From Eledone cirrhosa (Eukaryota; Mollusca; Cephalopoda; Octopoda; Eledonidae): a stretch of 64,000 nt of DNA. Shown here one piece after another: positions 32,280 to 43,833 of the stretch (the first letter of the stretch is position 1; every line of letters begins with the position of its first letter). The notes beneath the pieces were generated by a model. That model was not told where the DNA came from and ran no database searches. It was given only the letters and a program-made list of their open reading frames with translations. The DNA is taken from assembly GCA_964016885.1 (NCBI GenBank), contig OZ024743.1:125451112-125515111 (forward strand). Reading direction: 5' to 3'. Position numbers and translations under genes: made by a program.

Positions 32280-33729
32280 AGTACTTATTTTTATTTAGTT
32301 TTTCCATACTCTATGCATTAAATTAACTTATTATATACTTGGATTTGGGTAAAGATGTTTTGTTAATATAGACAATATTTTGAATTAAGATTAATAGTTG
32401 TGATGTGTGTAATTAGTTTCAATGAAGATATCATAAAAGTTATAACAACAAAAATGGTAGAAATGTAAGTATATAGAAGAGGACTGCATGTTGCTTTAAA
32501 AGTTATGTTGCTTTCAAGTTGGTAAATCCTTTTGTGCAAGGAATCAAAATGACTAGTTGCAGTTCAGGAGGCTAGAAAGCTTACAATGCACAACTTCTGC
32601 AATTCTTGGTTTTTACTGCCATGGACACCTTTCATTTAAATTTTCCCACAAACAATTATGCCACCCACCCTCCACCAGATTGTTATAAGGTGAGAGTAAC
32701 AATCGAAAGAGAGAAATGTTTGTACTTGGAGAACAATGGATACCCAATAGTGTGTGTATATTATGTTTTTAACAAAGTACTTGAAATTTTGAAATTAGTT
32801 CACAGACTCCCAGTACTAGCTTTGCCAACCTCCAAGAGTCTGTGAACCCCAGGCTAGAAACCAACACCATTCTAGATCAACACATTCTTCTTGGAGTTTT
32901 CTCACTGGAAATATTATCTGTGTGATTTCATATCCTATACAAATTGAAATTTTATTCTGCTTAGTTTATTTCTTTTACACTCGTATTTTCCCTTAACAGA
33001 AGATTATAAGGAAAATTTCAAACTTAAAATATCAGTGTAATATCTATGAAAGTGTAGTTTTGGTTTGTCCACTACAAGATATTTAATTTAACTTGATGAT
33101 AAAATTATTAAAACATTCTCACTTACAAACTAAAACTGATTCTTTCTTTGCTTATTATATTCTTTGTTTAAATCAAGTAATATTTCTAGGAAACATATGA
33201 CTGCCACAAGTTTGATGATTGTCAATATTACCACAAGCGAGAAAATCCATCACTGTTTTCTAATTTCTCTAATTCTTCTTATGATTATTGTTTTATTTTT
33301 CTCAGTTGTTTGAATATGTTGTGTTTATCTATCTACTACTAGGACCTCAGCCCCACTGTGGCTCAGGCTGTATCTTTGGACGGAAGCCTAAATTTATTAA
33401 GGACATCAAAATATCAAAAGAGAAATAGTAGTCTGTATCAACAATATTTTATATAAGAGCACTGAATTTCTGCATATTTTTCTGTTCCATGAATTTTGAA
33501 AGCAACTTCACACACATTTGAATAAGCTTTGATTGCATTTTACTTTAAAAATAATCATAACAACAACAATTATATGTAAAATATATACTGTCTTCTACAT
33601 AGATACCTGTATTTATATAGATGTACACTCTGCAAAGTGACTGGCATAAGGAAGGACATCCAGTTGTAGAAACTTAGCCAAAAAATTGGGTAGAGAAATA
33701 TAGGGTTATTGAAAAAAATTAAATTTTAG
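32280..33729. other. No gene supported
   Basis: AT-rich. It has a weak hAT-like stretch near 32605-32660 (ACTGCCATGGACACCTTTCA) and a LINE-tail scrap near 33640 (GGAAGGACATCCAGTTGTAG). An open stretch after TTTCTAG at 33190 is open in two frames, has no donor site, and is left unannotated. Confidence 0.4.
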
Positions 33730-33948
33730 TTAAAACTTTCATAATTGTATTTTTAATGAAATATGCCCTATTTCAATAAATAATGAAGATTTTGGAGGGA
33801 TTTATTGAAATTATCAATTATTTCATTACTAAGATGACATTATGGTTCTTATATAAAATGTTAGAAGATTTTATTTTAAATAGGAACCCTTTAAAATGGA
33901 TTGCTCTGTTTCATAGAACCAGAGCCATGTTGGTATCAAAAGGGTTAA
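33730..33948. mobile_element. TTAA-flanked MITE, second subfamily, 219 bp
   Basis: Left TTAAAACTTTCATAATTG, right GGTATCAAAAGGGTTAA, TTAA at both ends. It shares the TTTCATAGAACCAGAG block with 27880 and 55760. Confidence 0.7.
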
Positions 33949-34194
33949 ACATATAAAACTCAGGTGATATAAAGTTATGTGATGGAAAGGAAGTAAAAAG
34001 GAAAAGAATTGTTTTCCAGAAAATGAAGTAATGGCATGTAATGAAGTAATGGCATGTAATGAAGTAATTTGTCTTAATCAACAATGAAATTATTGATGAA
34101 ATGAACAAAAAGTAGACAGGCTGGAAAGAAGCCATTTTACAAGCCAGCCATGCATAAAACCCTTCAAGTGAAGCATAAATGTTTATGTATTTCA

Positions 34195-34520
34195 TCATTT
34201 ATTTTTTACATCTGCTTTCCATGCTGGCATGAGTTGGTGAGGTTGTTACAGTCCAAATCTGTTCTTATTTGAAGTTACTATCCTTCTCGACAGGTTAGAG
34301 GATCACAACTCATGTTCCATATTTGGCATGGTCTACATGGCTGGTTGCCCTTCCTAACACTAACTATTTTACAAGGTGTATTGGGTGCATATTACCATGA
34401 TATTAGTACTAAAGCAGTTGACATGTCCTTTGTTGTTTCACTTCGATCACCAACCACTTTACAGTGTGCACTAGGTGCATTTTATGATAACATCAGCACT
34501 AGTGAGGTTGTCTTGAAGCT
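34195..34520 (-). repeat. Degenerate RTE LINE 3' fragment
   Basis: TTTCCATGCTGGCATGAG, GGTTGCCCTTCCTAACACTAAC and two TTTACAGTGTG repeats, all matching the LINE 3' untranslated region in reverse. Confidence 0.65.
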
Positions 34521-34734
34521 TGCTAGATTATAGAATACTCACTATGCAAGCATTATTTCCATTTATTCGAGCACATTTCATTTTCATTCTATACTTATCC
34601 TTTCAATATACTCAGAAAATTAATTTAAAACAAAACTAACTACCAAAGAACGCTTTCATATCCATAATGAGCAGCTATTATACTGTGTGTATCTGGTTTT
34701 GAATAGGTAAACCATATTTCTACGTATAAGCAGT

Positions 34735-35080
34735 GAATTAGTAGTGCTGTTAGAACTTTGAATAGAATGCTTTGTGGTATTCATTCTGCCTCTCAATGCA
34801 CAGAGTTCAAAACCCACAAAGGTCAACTTTGCCTTTCATCCTTTCAAGGTTGATAAAAAAAACAAGTACCAATCCAATACTAGGGTTGATTTTACCTCTA
34901 TATCTGTTTTTCACTTCTCTCTATCACTCACGTTTCTTCTTTGGAGGAAATTAGATGTGTTCACACCTGGAGAGGGGATGGGCTTTGCCAGGTTAAAAAA
35001 ATGTTTAAGTCATGCCATATGCCACTACAGCACCCCTTTGATTCTATCCAGAGTTATGGGTCCATACATACAATGTTATG
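34735..35080 (+). repeat. Long SINE variant with ~170-bp extension
   Basis: SINE head and body to about 34900 (AAAGGTCAACTTTGCCTTTC). It continues in TTAGATGTGTTCACACCTGGAG, GATGGGCTTTGCCAGG and GAGTTATGGGTCCATAC. The same extension follows the SINE at 49264. Confidence 0.72.
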
Positions 35081-35084
35081 TATC

Positions 35085-35732
35085 ATAAAAGGTGACAAAA
35101 AGTTGGTGCCAAGAAGGGCATTTGACTTTAGGACATCACCTCAAAATGACCCTATGATGAGTATGAAGCCTATTAGCAGCTCCGGGACAAATGGCTTTAG
35201 AACACTTCTCCTTCTTGTTTTGCTGTTGTTGTTGTTGTTGTTGTTGTGTTGTTGTTGTAATGGACTGTTATTACACCCTTTGCTCTTAATAGGCCACATT
35301 AGGCAACAGAATGTGAAGTTCCTTTCTGGTTTTATCACCAACTTCATTATAACCATCTTTAGTCATATCACTATTTGTCCCACATTACTACCACATGTTT
35401 GAGTGTCAACCTACGGAGATATCATTTATTCACATTTTTCAAATTTTTTGCATGTCTCTTTATATATATATTTCTATTAATAACTTTTAAGTGTTATTCT
35501 ACATAAAACGTAGCAACTGTTGAGTCTATCATCTTTCTTCTGCACATTGTTTTTTTGTGTGTTTCTACAAATTATTATGTCATATCAGGTGAGTATTGTT
35601 AATCTATGTGTTCTTATAATCAATAATGAATATTTCCAAACATACACATATATACTCATACATAAAGACGCTTACAAATATACAAATATGCTTATATATA
35701 CACAAACATATGCTCTCCCTAAACATACATGC

Positions 35733-35783
<51 letters not shown>

Positions 35784-35979
35784 TGCCATGCACACATACA
35801 TATTCCTAATATATACATATATAACTATAAGTGGATGACTAGATACACACACAGAAATAACAATTAAGTATGTACATGCAAAATATTTAAGGTATGTAAA
35901 TTTATTTTTTCACATTAATTATATTGTTTCTTTGTTGTTTGCATGCTTTTTCTGTTTATATATACTATCAGTTAAGAAG

Positions 35980-36013
<34 letters not shown>

Positions 36014-36115
36014 GTATACAGTAATATATGAGGTTATAGTGTAATAGTTCATTATTTTCATTGGTAAGATGAGTTAAGCTCATAGCAATGTATAAATAAA
36101 TAATAATAATAATAG
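35085..36115. other. Intronic sequence with (TA)n at 35738-35780 and 35977-36007
   Basis: Also a (TTG)n-like tract near 35221-35260. No supported gene. The CAG/GTGAGT at 35588 is a good donor sequence but lacks a convincing upstream acceptor. Confidence 0.5.
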
Positions 36116-36119
36116 TAAT

Positions 36120-36172
36120 TGTTGGTCTTATTGCCGGATGGCTGAAACAGGTAAAAGAGTAAAAGAGTAATC
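36120..36172 (+). repeat. Tail scrap of long octopus SINE
   Basis: TGGCTGAAACAGGTAAAAGAG followed by TAAAAGAGTAA, the 3' end of the family seen at 12005. Confidence 0.7.
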
Positions 36173-36184
36173 ATCATCATCATC

Positions 36185-36358
36185 ATCAGCGTCGAACATT
36201 ATGCTTCACAGCATAGAGTTACGGCCCTTTACGGTCTGAGTTCAAATCCCACCAATGTTAACTTTGCCTTTCATCCTTACGGGGGTCAATAAAATAAAGT
36301 ACCAGTAATGCACTGGGATAATTGCTGGCCTTGTGCCAAAAGTAGGAACAATTATTAT
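36185..36358 (+). repeat. Octopus-type SINE
   Basis: CATTATGCTTCACAGCATAG, GAGTTCAAATCCCACCAATG, GTGCCAAAAGTAGGAACAATT; preceded by an (ATC)n scrap. Confidence 0.88.
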
Positions 36359-36362
36359 ATAT

Positions 36363-36610
36363 GGGTGGACGGTTGACAGAATCATTAGATTGTCAGACAA
36401 AATACTTTGCTGTATTTATTACATCTCTTTACATTCTGAATTGTAATGGTTAACTTAGGCTTTCCTAAGGTCAACTTAGCCTTTCCTTCTTCTGAGGGTC
36501 AATAAAATAAAGTACTTTATTTTGTATATATATTGCAATCAGCCTAATCAACTGTTCACTCCTTCCCCAAAATTGCTGGCCTTGTGCCTAAATTAGAAGC
36601 CATTATTATA
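36363..36610 (+). repeat. Octopus-type SINE, older
   Basis: GGGTGGACGGTTGACAGAATC head, degenerate B box, GAGGGTCAATAAAATAAAG, GGCCTTGTGCCTAAATTAG end. Confidence 0.8.
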
Positions 36611-37077
36611 TTATTTTGTAATGTTTTGTCTTTCAGAATCGTACCATACTCAAATAACAAACCGAGGATATTATCGCAAACCTGATGGCGGGTTTTTCTC
36701 TACATAACACATTTTGAAATTCAGTTCTGTACAACTACAGATATCAGAATAATTTCAAATTATTTCTTCAACCGAAACATATCTTACTTTCCAGGGAAAA
36801 TATAACATTCAAAGTAAAATGTTATTTGGATAGAGGCTTAAATTGGAATAAAATACAATTTTATACAATGAAATGAAATACTATAGACATTATATTTTAC
36901 TGAAATTTTATTCTTGTCCTCCTCCTCTTTCAATCTTTTCTATATTTCATCTACCTGTCACTCACCTTGTGGATTGTCTCTCTGTTGACCACTGGCCACT
37001 GGTCTCTATCCTCTGAGGCATTTTTGCTAATCACTGTCTTTGACAGCATTTAGTTGTTTTAACAGCTGTTTTAGCGA

Positions 37078-38147
37078 TCTAAAACAAAGAATGTCTGTCT
37101 GTCTGTCTGTCTGACTCCCTAATACTCAAGAACCACCCAAACGATTTTTTTCAAACTTTACACATGTAATACTTATGGTCCTGTGAGTGTTTTGAGCAAA
37201 AGATATTTCGAATTTTCAATGCCCTAGGGACCGCATTAGGCGATTTAGCGATCTCTCTCTATAATTCTTAGTCTGTCTTTTTAGATAGATACATAGATAT
37301 AACGTTGCACCCTTATAATATCTGTCTGTATGTCTGGCTGTCTGCATTACGACATTATGACGTCGCTATCTGTGTGTGTGTATATATGTATATATAGCAT
37401 GTGTGTAAATATATATAGTGTGTAACGTTTTTCGAAATATTTACTTCTACGTTCACACATTGATTATTTTAGTTTCAGAAGATCCCATTAAAGGTGTAAG
37501 CAGCGATTCTTTGCTTAAACTTTATATATGATGCCTGTGTGAGATGCGTGATGCTGCATGGTAGTGAGACATGGGCAGCAACTGCAGAGCATATGCGACG
37601 GCTGGAGAGAAATGAAGCAAGTATGCTCTGTTGGATGTGCAATGTCAATGTGCGTGAACGACCAAGCATAGACGAGTTGAGAAAGAAACTGGGTATAAGA
37701 GGGATAAGTTGTGGTGTGCAGGAGAGAAGACTGAGATGGTATGGACATGTGATGCGCATGGAGGATGACCGCTGGGTAAAGTAGTCCCAAGAAATCCCAG
37801 TAGAAGGAAGACGCAGTAGAGGTAGACCATGAAAAACTAGGGCGGAGGTGGTGAGAGCAGACCTCAGATCGCTGTAACTCACGGAGGAAATGACGAAGGA
37901 CCATGACAAGTGGAGAGATGCTGTGCTAAATAGGACCCGTCCAACCCTTGCAAGCAGGGAAAGCGGACGTAAAATGATGATGATGATGATGATGATAATT
38001 ATATATTCGTGGACAGATATTTTTGCATACACAATAACAAAATATAAACAAGCGTATTTATTTAACGAAGCTTGATAAGGATAAATATATATCAAATATA
38101 TAAGAGCTCTAGAGCAAATCCCGAGCAACGCCGGGCCATTCTGCAAG
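37078..38147 (+). mobile_element. Non-autonomous Helitron, split by a LINE
   Basis: 5' end TCTAAAACAAAGAATG followed by (CTGT)n; 3' end GAGCAACGCCGGGCCATTCTG then CAAG. Aligns along its length with the minus-strand copy at 43652-44273, whose end is the canonical CTAG. Here CTAG has become CAAG and the 3' hairpin is slightly damaged. The alignment is interrupted by an RTE LINE fragment at about 37525-37998. Confidence 0.75.
37525..37998 (+). mobile_element. RTE LINE C-terminal fragment inside the Helitron
   Basis: Encodes YDAC, MLHGSETWAA, RRLERNEASMLCWMCNVNV and RLRWYGHVMRMEDDRWVK, then a stop and broken frame to CGTAAAATGATGATGATGATG. 5'-truncated; it lies at the AT-rich centre of the Helitron. 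Confidence 0.88.
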
Positions 38148-38217
38148 TATGTATTAAAATTTTTTTTAATAGGTTCATAATTACATATATATATATGTGT
38201 GTGTGAGAGGGACCATC

Positions 38218-38345
38218 ATCATTATCACCACCATTATTTTTCTTTTGTTTTTTTTTCATGTTGGCATGAGTAGGATGAAACTTTTGGTGGGTAGATTTCT
38301 ATGGTCAGATATTCTTCTTGACACCAAATTTTGGTTATTGTTGTT
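38218..38345 (-). repeat. Degenerate RTE LINE 3' tail
   Basis: CATCATCATTATCACCACC followed by TTCATGTTGGCATGAGTAGG; eroded tail in reverse. Confidence 0.55.
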
Positions 38346-38349
38346 GTTG

Positions 38350-39416
38350 CTTTCTTCTTAAATAAGGTACTAATCTTTGGATGTCAAACTGCTAAGATGG
38401 TTGACTTTTGTTTATGTGGGACAAACATCACCAATAGATAGATAGAGAGGCAGACAGATGATAAAGTTCATAGTTATAAGCTAAAATGGAGAGGAAATGT
38501 ACCAGAATTGCAACTTGATAAGAAACTGGCTGGTGGATAATGCTTAATACATAAGTTTTGTATGTATGTGTTTTGTAAGTCACCCATAAAATAGCCAGGC
38601 TTTTGGCAACGTGTTGATACACATTATACTAATCCTAGTTTACAAAGATTAGAAGTAATTGGCTTTAAATAATTATGAGACCAGCCACTGAATAATTATT
38701 TTCTTTTCTAAAATCAGATCATTGTTTGTTTATAACACTGACACATTGATTGGATATCAGTAAAAGTGATTATTTATTAATTTGTTTTCTGGCAAAGTTT
38801 ACTGTAACAAAACTGGACCTGCTACTATAGGTAAGAAATCAGCAAGTTTTATCATCTTGCACCTTAAAAAGCCCAATTGTTCACAAAATCTATATATCTT
38901 TTTTTCTTTATCTGGTTTCAGTCTGACTGAAACCATGCTAGGATACCACATTTAGTCAATTATATTGACCCCCAGTGTATGTTTTTTTAATGTATGGTAC
39001 TTATTACATTGACCTCTATTTGTCACACTTTTAAGTTACAATACATAAACAAACAGCACTGGCTGCTAAGCTGTGTAGACGTACACACACACACACAAGC
39101 ACCCACATTAACTTGTGTATTAAGCAACTAAAATATTTGATGAATATATATTTGTAAATATACAGCACAGTATTAATTGAGATTGCATGAATGTATATCT
39201 AAATATACTCATTGAACATATAGTCATGTATCATATCAAATTGATGTATTTGCTTGTAAATGAAAAATATGATAAACATCCTTAATCAATGTTCAACCCT
39301 TATTAGGTCACATCAAAGGAAATCTATATCAGCAATAAACCACAAAGATATACATATCTGATGGCCTTATAATGCCTACCAAATTTAGTAACCATGAAAT
39401 GGAGGTACTAATTTGG
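38350..39416. other. No gene seen
   Basis: AT-rich. A block near 39113-39150 (AAGCAACTAAAATATTTGATG) resembles 47340-47375 on the other side of Gypsy D, suggesting that element D inserted into, or lies beside, an older repeat. Confidence 0.4.
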
Positions 39417-39421
39417 ATATT

Positions 39422-39683
39422 TGAAATGAGTAAAACTAGCTGTCAAGTTTAACCCATCCTGAGAGAAGCAACCATCTATAAGACTGTCTTAATCAGAAGT
39501 CATTTACTGTCGACAAAAGGCATATTAAATAGCATAATCATAAATGTTGGTGGGGTGAGGTCGCTGTCATGTGATTGTGTGTTTTGTCAGATACGCAGGT
39601 ATTTTAAGAGGTGTCTGGGATGTTCCATTATGTTGGGAGAATGGATGTTTAGGGAGAAAATCTTTTGAATTCAGCACATCACG
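39422..39683 (-). repeat. 3' LTR of Gypsy D (262 bp)
   Basis: TGAAATGAGTAAAACTAGC at the left and TTCAGCACATCAC at the right on the plus strand. Matches 46948-47292, which holds about 80 extra bases after GAGAATGGATG. Confidence 0.85.
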
Positions 39684-39786
39684 TCCTCCTGTGGTTTTGA
39701 AGTTTATTCCCCTGGCACAATTGTCTTTCTTTTATTCATTTGGACCTTTATAGCTGAATAGCTGCTTGAGCAGATGAAGTTTGTTC

Positions 39787-40212
39787 TTAATTTCCATCAG
39801 TTTCAGCTATTTTCTCTGTTTCCTGTATTATGGGTGAATCGGTGGAATCTTCAACTATCGGACTTTTGGAATGCAAATTATTTTTCATTTGAATTGCTGA
39901 ACTGCCACTTGGGCCAGGACTTTTGACAGATGGTTTGAATAGATAAACTTCACCTTGATTTTCTTCTGTTGGTACATCGAAACATATTTGATCATGTCTT
40001 CTGTGTTCACCTCCATCTTCTACATCCAAAATTTTCACCATCCGATTACCAATCTCCTCCAATATGATATGAACTTCTAATGATGCAATGGATTGGAGGT
40101 TTGAACATAAGATATGATTTTTCAACAATTTTGTTGGACTTTCGAATTGTTGCATGAACAGCATTTCGGTATTGAAGCAGAACATTTTGTATCCACTATA
40201 TTTTACAAACAA
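39787..40212 (-). pseudogene. Gypsy D integrase C-terminal end
   Basis: Minus frame of 141 codons with MQQFESPTKLLKNHILCSN, then IGNRMVKILDVEDGGEHRRHD (a Gypsy integrase chromo-side motif of the form RMVKIL) and a Ser/Pro-rich tail. Cut off from the catalytic core by an insertion at 40222-40745. Confidence 0.65.
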
Positions 40213-40221
40213 AAGTTATAC

Positions 40222-40745
40222 AATGATGGAAATATTAAAAAAAGATAAAAACAAAATTAAGTAAAGAAAAAGAGGAAGGGGTAAAGAAGGGCAGATCTGG
40301 CTGAATAGGAAAGTAAAGGAAAGGACTATAAATTCTATAAATGAGAGGAAAAGGAGGGAAAGAACAACGACTTTTAGTAAATGGAAGAAAGAGAGAGGTG
40401 ATAGACTCTAAACCTAGGTCGAGGTGGTGTTTTAGCTGTGCCCTGCAGACAAAACTGCATTTCTGCAGACAATGGCCAGAAATACCTGATGCAACGGTCA
40501 CCCCCACCTCAGATGGCCTGCTGACATTTCAATTTTACAGAGGAGCTTGACTGTATGGGGTCTGGGGATGCCTGAGGTCTCAATGGTGACTGGTGCAAAG
40601 AGGAATTGGCTGGACAAGCCCCAGTATTTGCTTGTCTTCCTGTCTTCTGCATTGAGGGCTGCAGTTCCAGGGTTTGTGGCCAAAGCGATTAAGTTGGAAG
40701 CAGAGAACATGTCACATCCCAGATGAGAGATTTACCTCCTTCAAA
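40222..40745 (-). mobile_element. Endonuclease-like retroelement scrap inserted in Gypsy D integrase
   Basis: The minus strand encodes DRKTSKYWGLSSQFLFAPVTI, comparable to ERSKTLKYSDLSASYIFQPVA at 11230-11290, so it is the 3' part of the same kind of retroelement. It separates the integrase core from its C-terminus. Confidence 0.62.
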
Positions 40746-40772
40746 TGGAAAGAGGGTAATTCCGTCAATTTT

Positions 40773-41412
40773 TTAAAACTTGAAATTGGTAATTTTCATA
40801 ACTTTGATTGCAGTCTTCAGTGTTACTATGAAATTCTTCACTTTTCCATTATGTCTTGGATTATGTAGAGCAGTAAAGAGATGTTGACACTCAATAGTCT
40901 TCAACCAGTAAGTAATGCACAAGGTGGCAAAATGAGTTCCATTGTTAGTAACTAAAGCAAGTGGAACTCCCTCGTGACTGAATGTCTTCTGCAACGCAAG
41001 CATTGTGAATTCAACATTTGGTGTTTTTGTGAGATAGATTTCTAGCCATTGGGAATAGGTATCACTCATCATGATCGCATAATATTGCTGGAGAAATGGA
41101 CTACAATAGTCAGCATGAACACATTACTAAGGTTGGTTATGGTTTCCACTCTGAATTCTTAGTTTTACCACTTTGGCATGTTGAGCAACTTTATGCAATT
41201 TGTAGTATATCAGCATTGATCTCTGGCCACCATACTGTCTGATGGGACAACGATTTCATCTTCTCAACACCAAGATGACAGGAATGAAGATCTTCAAGTA
41301 CTGGTTTACACAGTATAGGTGGAACAGTAATGCAATTATTCAGGTAAAGTATAACACCAGGTATTACCAAATCTCTTCTCTTTGAAATTTCTTCATTATT
41401 CAGAAGTTCCAA
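40773..41412 (-). pseudogene. Gypsy D integrase: zinc-binding part and DDE core
   Basis: The zinc-binding part (41191-41412) reads LHSCHLGVEKMKSLSHQTVWW. The core (40773-41072) reads SDTYSQWLEI, ALVTNNGTHFAT, and the Glu region as HNGKVKNF. The second catalytic Asp (normally TDNG) is Asn and the catalytic Glu is Lys, so the enzyme is dead. A frameshift lies between the parts. Confidence 0.8.
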
Positions 41413-41727
41413 CTTGTTTTCAAAGCTTTCATAATGCTACCATAGCATTTTTAGGTTTCACAACAAAGATCTCAAACTCTTGTTGTGGAGGATCTATATT
41501 TGAATATCATGGTAAAAAAATCAGCATGGGATATATTTTTGCCATTTCTATGAATGATATTATATTTGTAAGCTCTGAGCACAACAGCCCATCTTTGCAG
41601 AACCATGACACTCAAACTCTTTACCAATCAATGACTTATCAAGACTGAAAACAAACATAAGAACCTTATGGTTGGTAGTAGTGGTAAACTGAATGTTAAA
41701 CAGAAACTGATGTAATCGCGTTACAGC

Positions 41728-41976
41728 CTAGTGTACAGCACCTTGAGTATCATTTGAGCGGACCCTTTTTGTGGCTGATGTCAGACACCAAGATATACAC
41801 ATTACTGGATCCTCATTTTGTTCTACGACTGCACTGATACCAGGTTCAGATACCAGGTCCATTATGATATTTCTCTTAGCTTTCATGGGAAACGACTTAA
41901 CCATGGTATTGGAGGCCAAAAATGAAAGTTCTTGTAGACTTGTCTCTTGTTCAATCTTCCATTGGGATTTCATCAA
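41728..41976 (-). pseudogene. Gypsy D RT thumb / RNase H fragment
   Basis: SQWKIEQETSLQELSF, then LVSEPGISAVVEQNEDP, in which the first RNase H Asp region is recognisable, and PVMCISWCLTSATKR. Confidence 0.65.
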
Positions 41977-42025
41977 GGATTGCAGTTGAAATAATGGGTT
42001 TACTTTGCTTGAAAAATTAGGAATG

Positions 42026-42345
42026 TAACATCATTATCATCATCATCACCATTTAACGTCCATTATTCCACGCTGGCATGGGTTAAACGAGTTATCGTGT
42101 TGTGAGCAATGTTAGCTCAAGTGACCATGCCTTGCTCATACAAAACCAATTTGAACTTTGTTTGTAAAGCTGAATGTCCTTCCTAGTGCCAACCTTATTT
42201 ACAGTGATTACAGGGTGCTTTTTGTTGTGACACCTACATGACCACTTTACAGTGTGGGCTGGGTGCTTTTTGCCGAGTTGCCATCATGACCACTTTACAA
42301 AAAACGTCCAGCCCACACTGTAAAGTAGCCATGATGGTATTTTAT
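42026..42345 (-). repeat. RTE LINE 3' tail with short foldback
   Basis: ATTATCATCATCATCACCATTT, GCTGGCATGGGTTAAACGAG, TGTCCTTCCTAGTGCC. At the end, CCACTTTACAGTGTGGGCTG (about 42240) is followed by its inverse CAGCCCACACTGTAAAGTAG (about 42310), giving a roughly 30-bp stem. It lies between the RNase H and RT parts of Gypsy D. Confidence 0.72.
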
Positions 42346-42634
42346 AGCTCCAAGAACTGATCACAATGCCACAAAATTACAAGGAGATTTTGCTTGCAAC
42401 AAGGGTTTCATACAGGAAGCATCCAGTCGAATTCCATGACCTTGCACAGCATAGCCAAGAATACTGACTTCTATCTTCATGAATTGGCACTTAGATGCAT
42501 TTATTTGGACATTCTTTTCTTTGAATCACCTGAGGCACCCTTTTCAACATGCTTCATGGCTTCACTTATCCTTGGAAAAGACATGTCATCTTAGTAAGAA
42601 ATGACACATAGAGTACCTTTTATGGTATCATTGA

Positions 42635-43233
42635 TTACCTTCTGAAATATTGATGGTGATGCTGATAATCCGAACGGTAAGACATTGAACAGAATAACCC
42701 AAAAGGGGTATTTACGGTTGTCAGCTGGCTTGATTCCCTCTCCAACAACAGCAGCAGGAGTGCATTCTTCAAGTCTATAGTTGAGAATATTGTGGATGAA
42801 TTCATTTTATTTAATATATCTTTTGGCCCCTCTGTTGTACACCTGTAATTCTGTAAAACCGTAACAGTGATTCTGTAATCACCACAGATCCCAGGAGTCA
42901 CACTATCATGCTTAATTGGTGTCACAATCGGTGTTGCCCATTGAGATGCATTTACAGGGTTTAGAATGCCTTGCTCAACCATCTTGTATAATACATGTCT
43001 CTCAAACCATTTGAAATCATGCGCCTTTTTATAAATATAGGTTCTCTGGCTACATAAAGGTGGATTTTAGGAATTTTCATGCCACTGTTGGATTTTGAAC
43101 AGTGATCTATGAGCTCTTGAATGTCAGAAATGTATTGAGTGGAAAAGAATAAATAAATATTCAAGACTTTCATGGAGTCGAGGCCAAGAATTGAGTAGTC
43201 AGATACGGATACTTGAAAGTGACAACTTTGCAA
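42635..43233 (-). pseudogene. Gypsy D reverse transcriptase N-terminal part
   Basis: MVEQGILNPVNASQWATPIV, GDYRITV, IFSTIDLKNA and TVNTPFGLF are the Gypsy RT fingers/palm motifs (standard WATPIVPV, KLDLSNAY, T.GLF). The upstream frame 42961-43233 carries SDYSILGLDSM and HLYVAREPIFIKRR, the protease-RT linker (K.R.VPYA) in eroded form. The catalytic YxDD lies in the broken region near 42580. Confidence 0.78.
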
Positions 43234-43254
43234 CTGGTTATTAAAGTTATAAAT

Positions 43255-43450
43255 AGGAATGTTACTCTATCCTACCAGCTCCATGTTGTGCCCAATCACA
43301 CCAAAAATGCTGGCAACAGCTGAACGTATTTCTGCTTGAGGGTAAAACCTTTTGACGAAATTCAGGCTTATCAGTGATTCTATGCTACCCATGTCAATGA
43401 TGAAATCATGAGTTCTATTTGTACTTGACTTGAACATCTGCACAATATAT
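43255..43450 (-). pseudogene. Gypsy D protease remnant
   Basis: The minus strand reads FIIDMGSIESLISLNFVKRF, an aspartic protease active-site region in which DTG/DSG is DMG, followed by IFGVIGHNMELVG. Loss of the Thr/Ser suggests an inactive enzyme. Confidence 0.6.
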
Positions 43451-43651
43451 CTTGAGCCTGTTGGTGCTAAAGAGATTCACTAGGGCAATTTTTTTAGACC
43501 TTAAAAATCTTTAGTTTTTAAACCTTATTTTTAGTCCTTAAAATTTTTTTAGAACTTATATAGACCTAAAGATATTAATTTTAACTCCTGCTCTTTATTA
43601 TTCATTTTTAAAAAATCAACATCAAATTACAAAATCAAAATTATTTACATA

Positions 43652-43797
43652 CTAGCAGAATGGCCCGGCGTTGTTTGGGATTTGTTCTAGGGTTCTTATA
43701 TATTTGATATATATTTATCCTTACCGAGCCTCGTGAAATAAATACGTTTGTTTATATTTTGTTACTGTGTATGCAAAACTATCTGTACACGAATATA

Positions 43798-43833
<36 letters not shown>

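Noticed and set aside
33191..33345. Open stretch after TTTCTAG reading YDCHKFDDCQYYHKREN
   Set aside because: Open in two frames, no donor site, and the phase does not fit the neighbouring exons.
35514..35588. Possible 75-nt exon (phase 1 to 1) ending at a good CAG/GTGAGT donor
   Set aside because: The acceptor ACGTAG lacks a pyrimidine tract and the peptide is hydrophobic without fit to the rest; kept only as a note.
37475..38146. 223-codon minus frame
   Set aside because: Shadow of the plus-strand LINE fragment plus Helitron sequence; no independent motif.
42236..42340. Short foldback at the LINE tail as a separate element
   Set aside because: The arms are both pieces of the RTE 3' untranslated region, so an inverted LINE duplication explains it.
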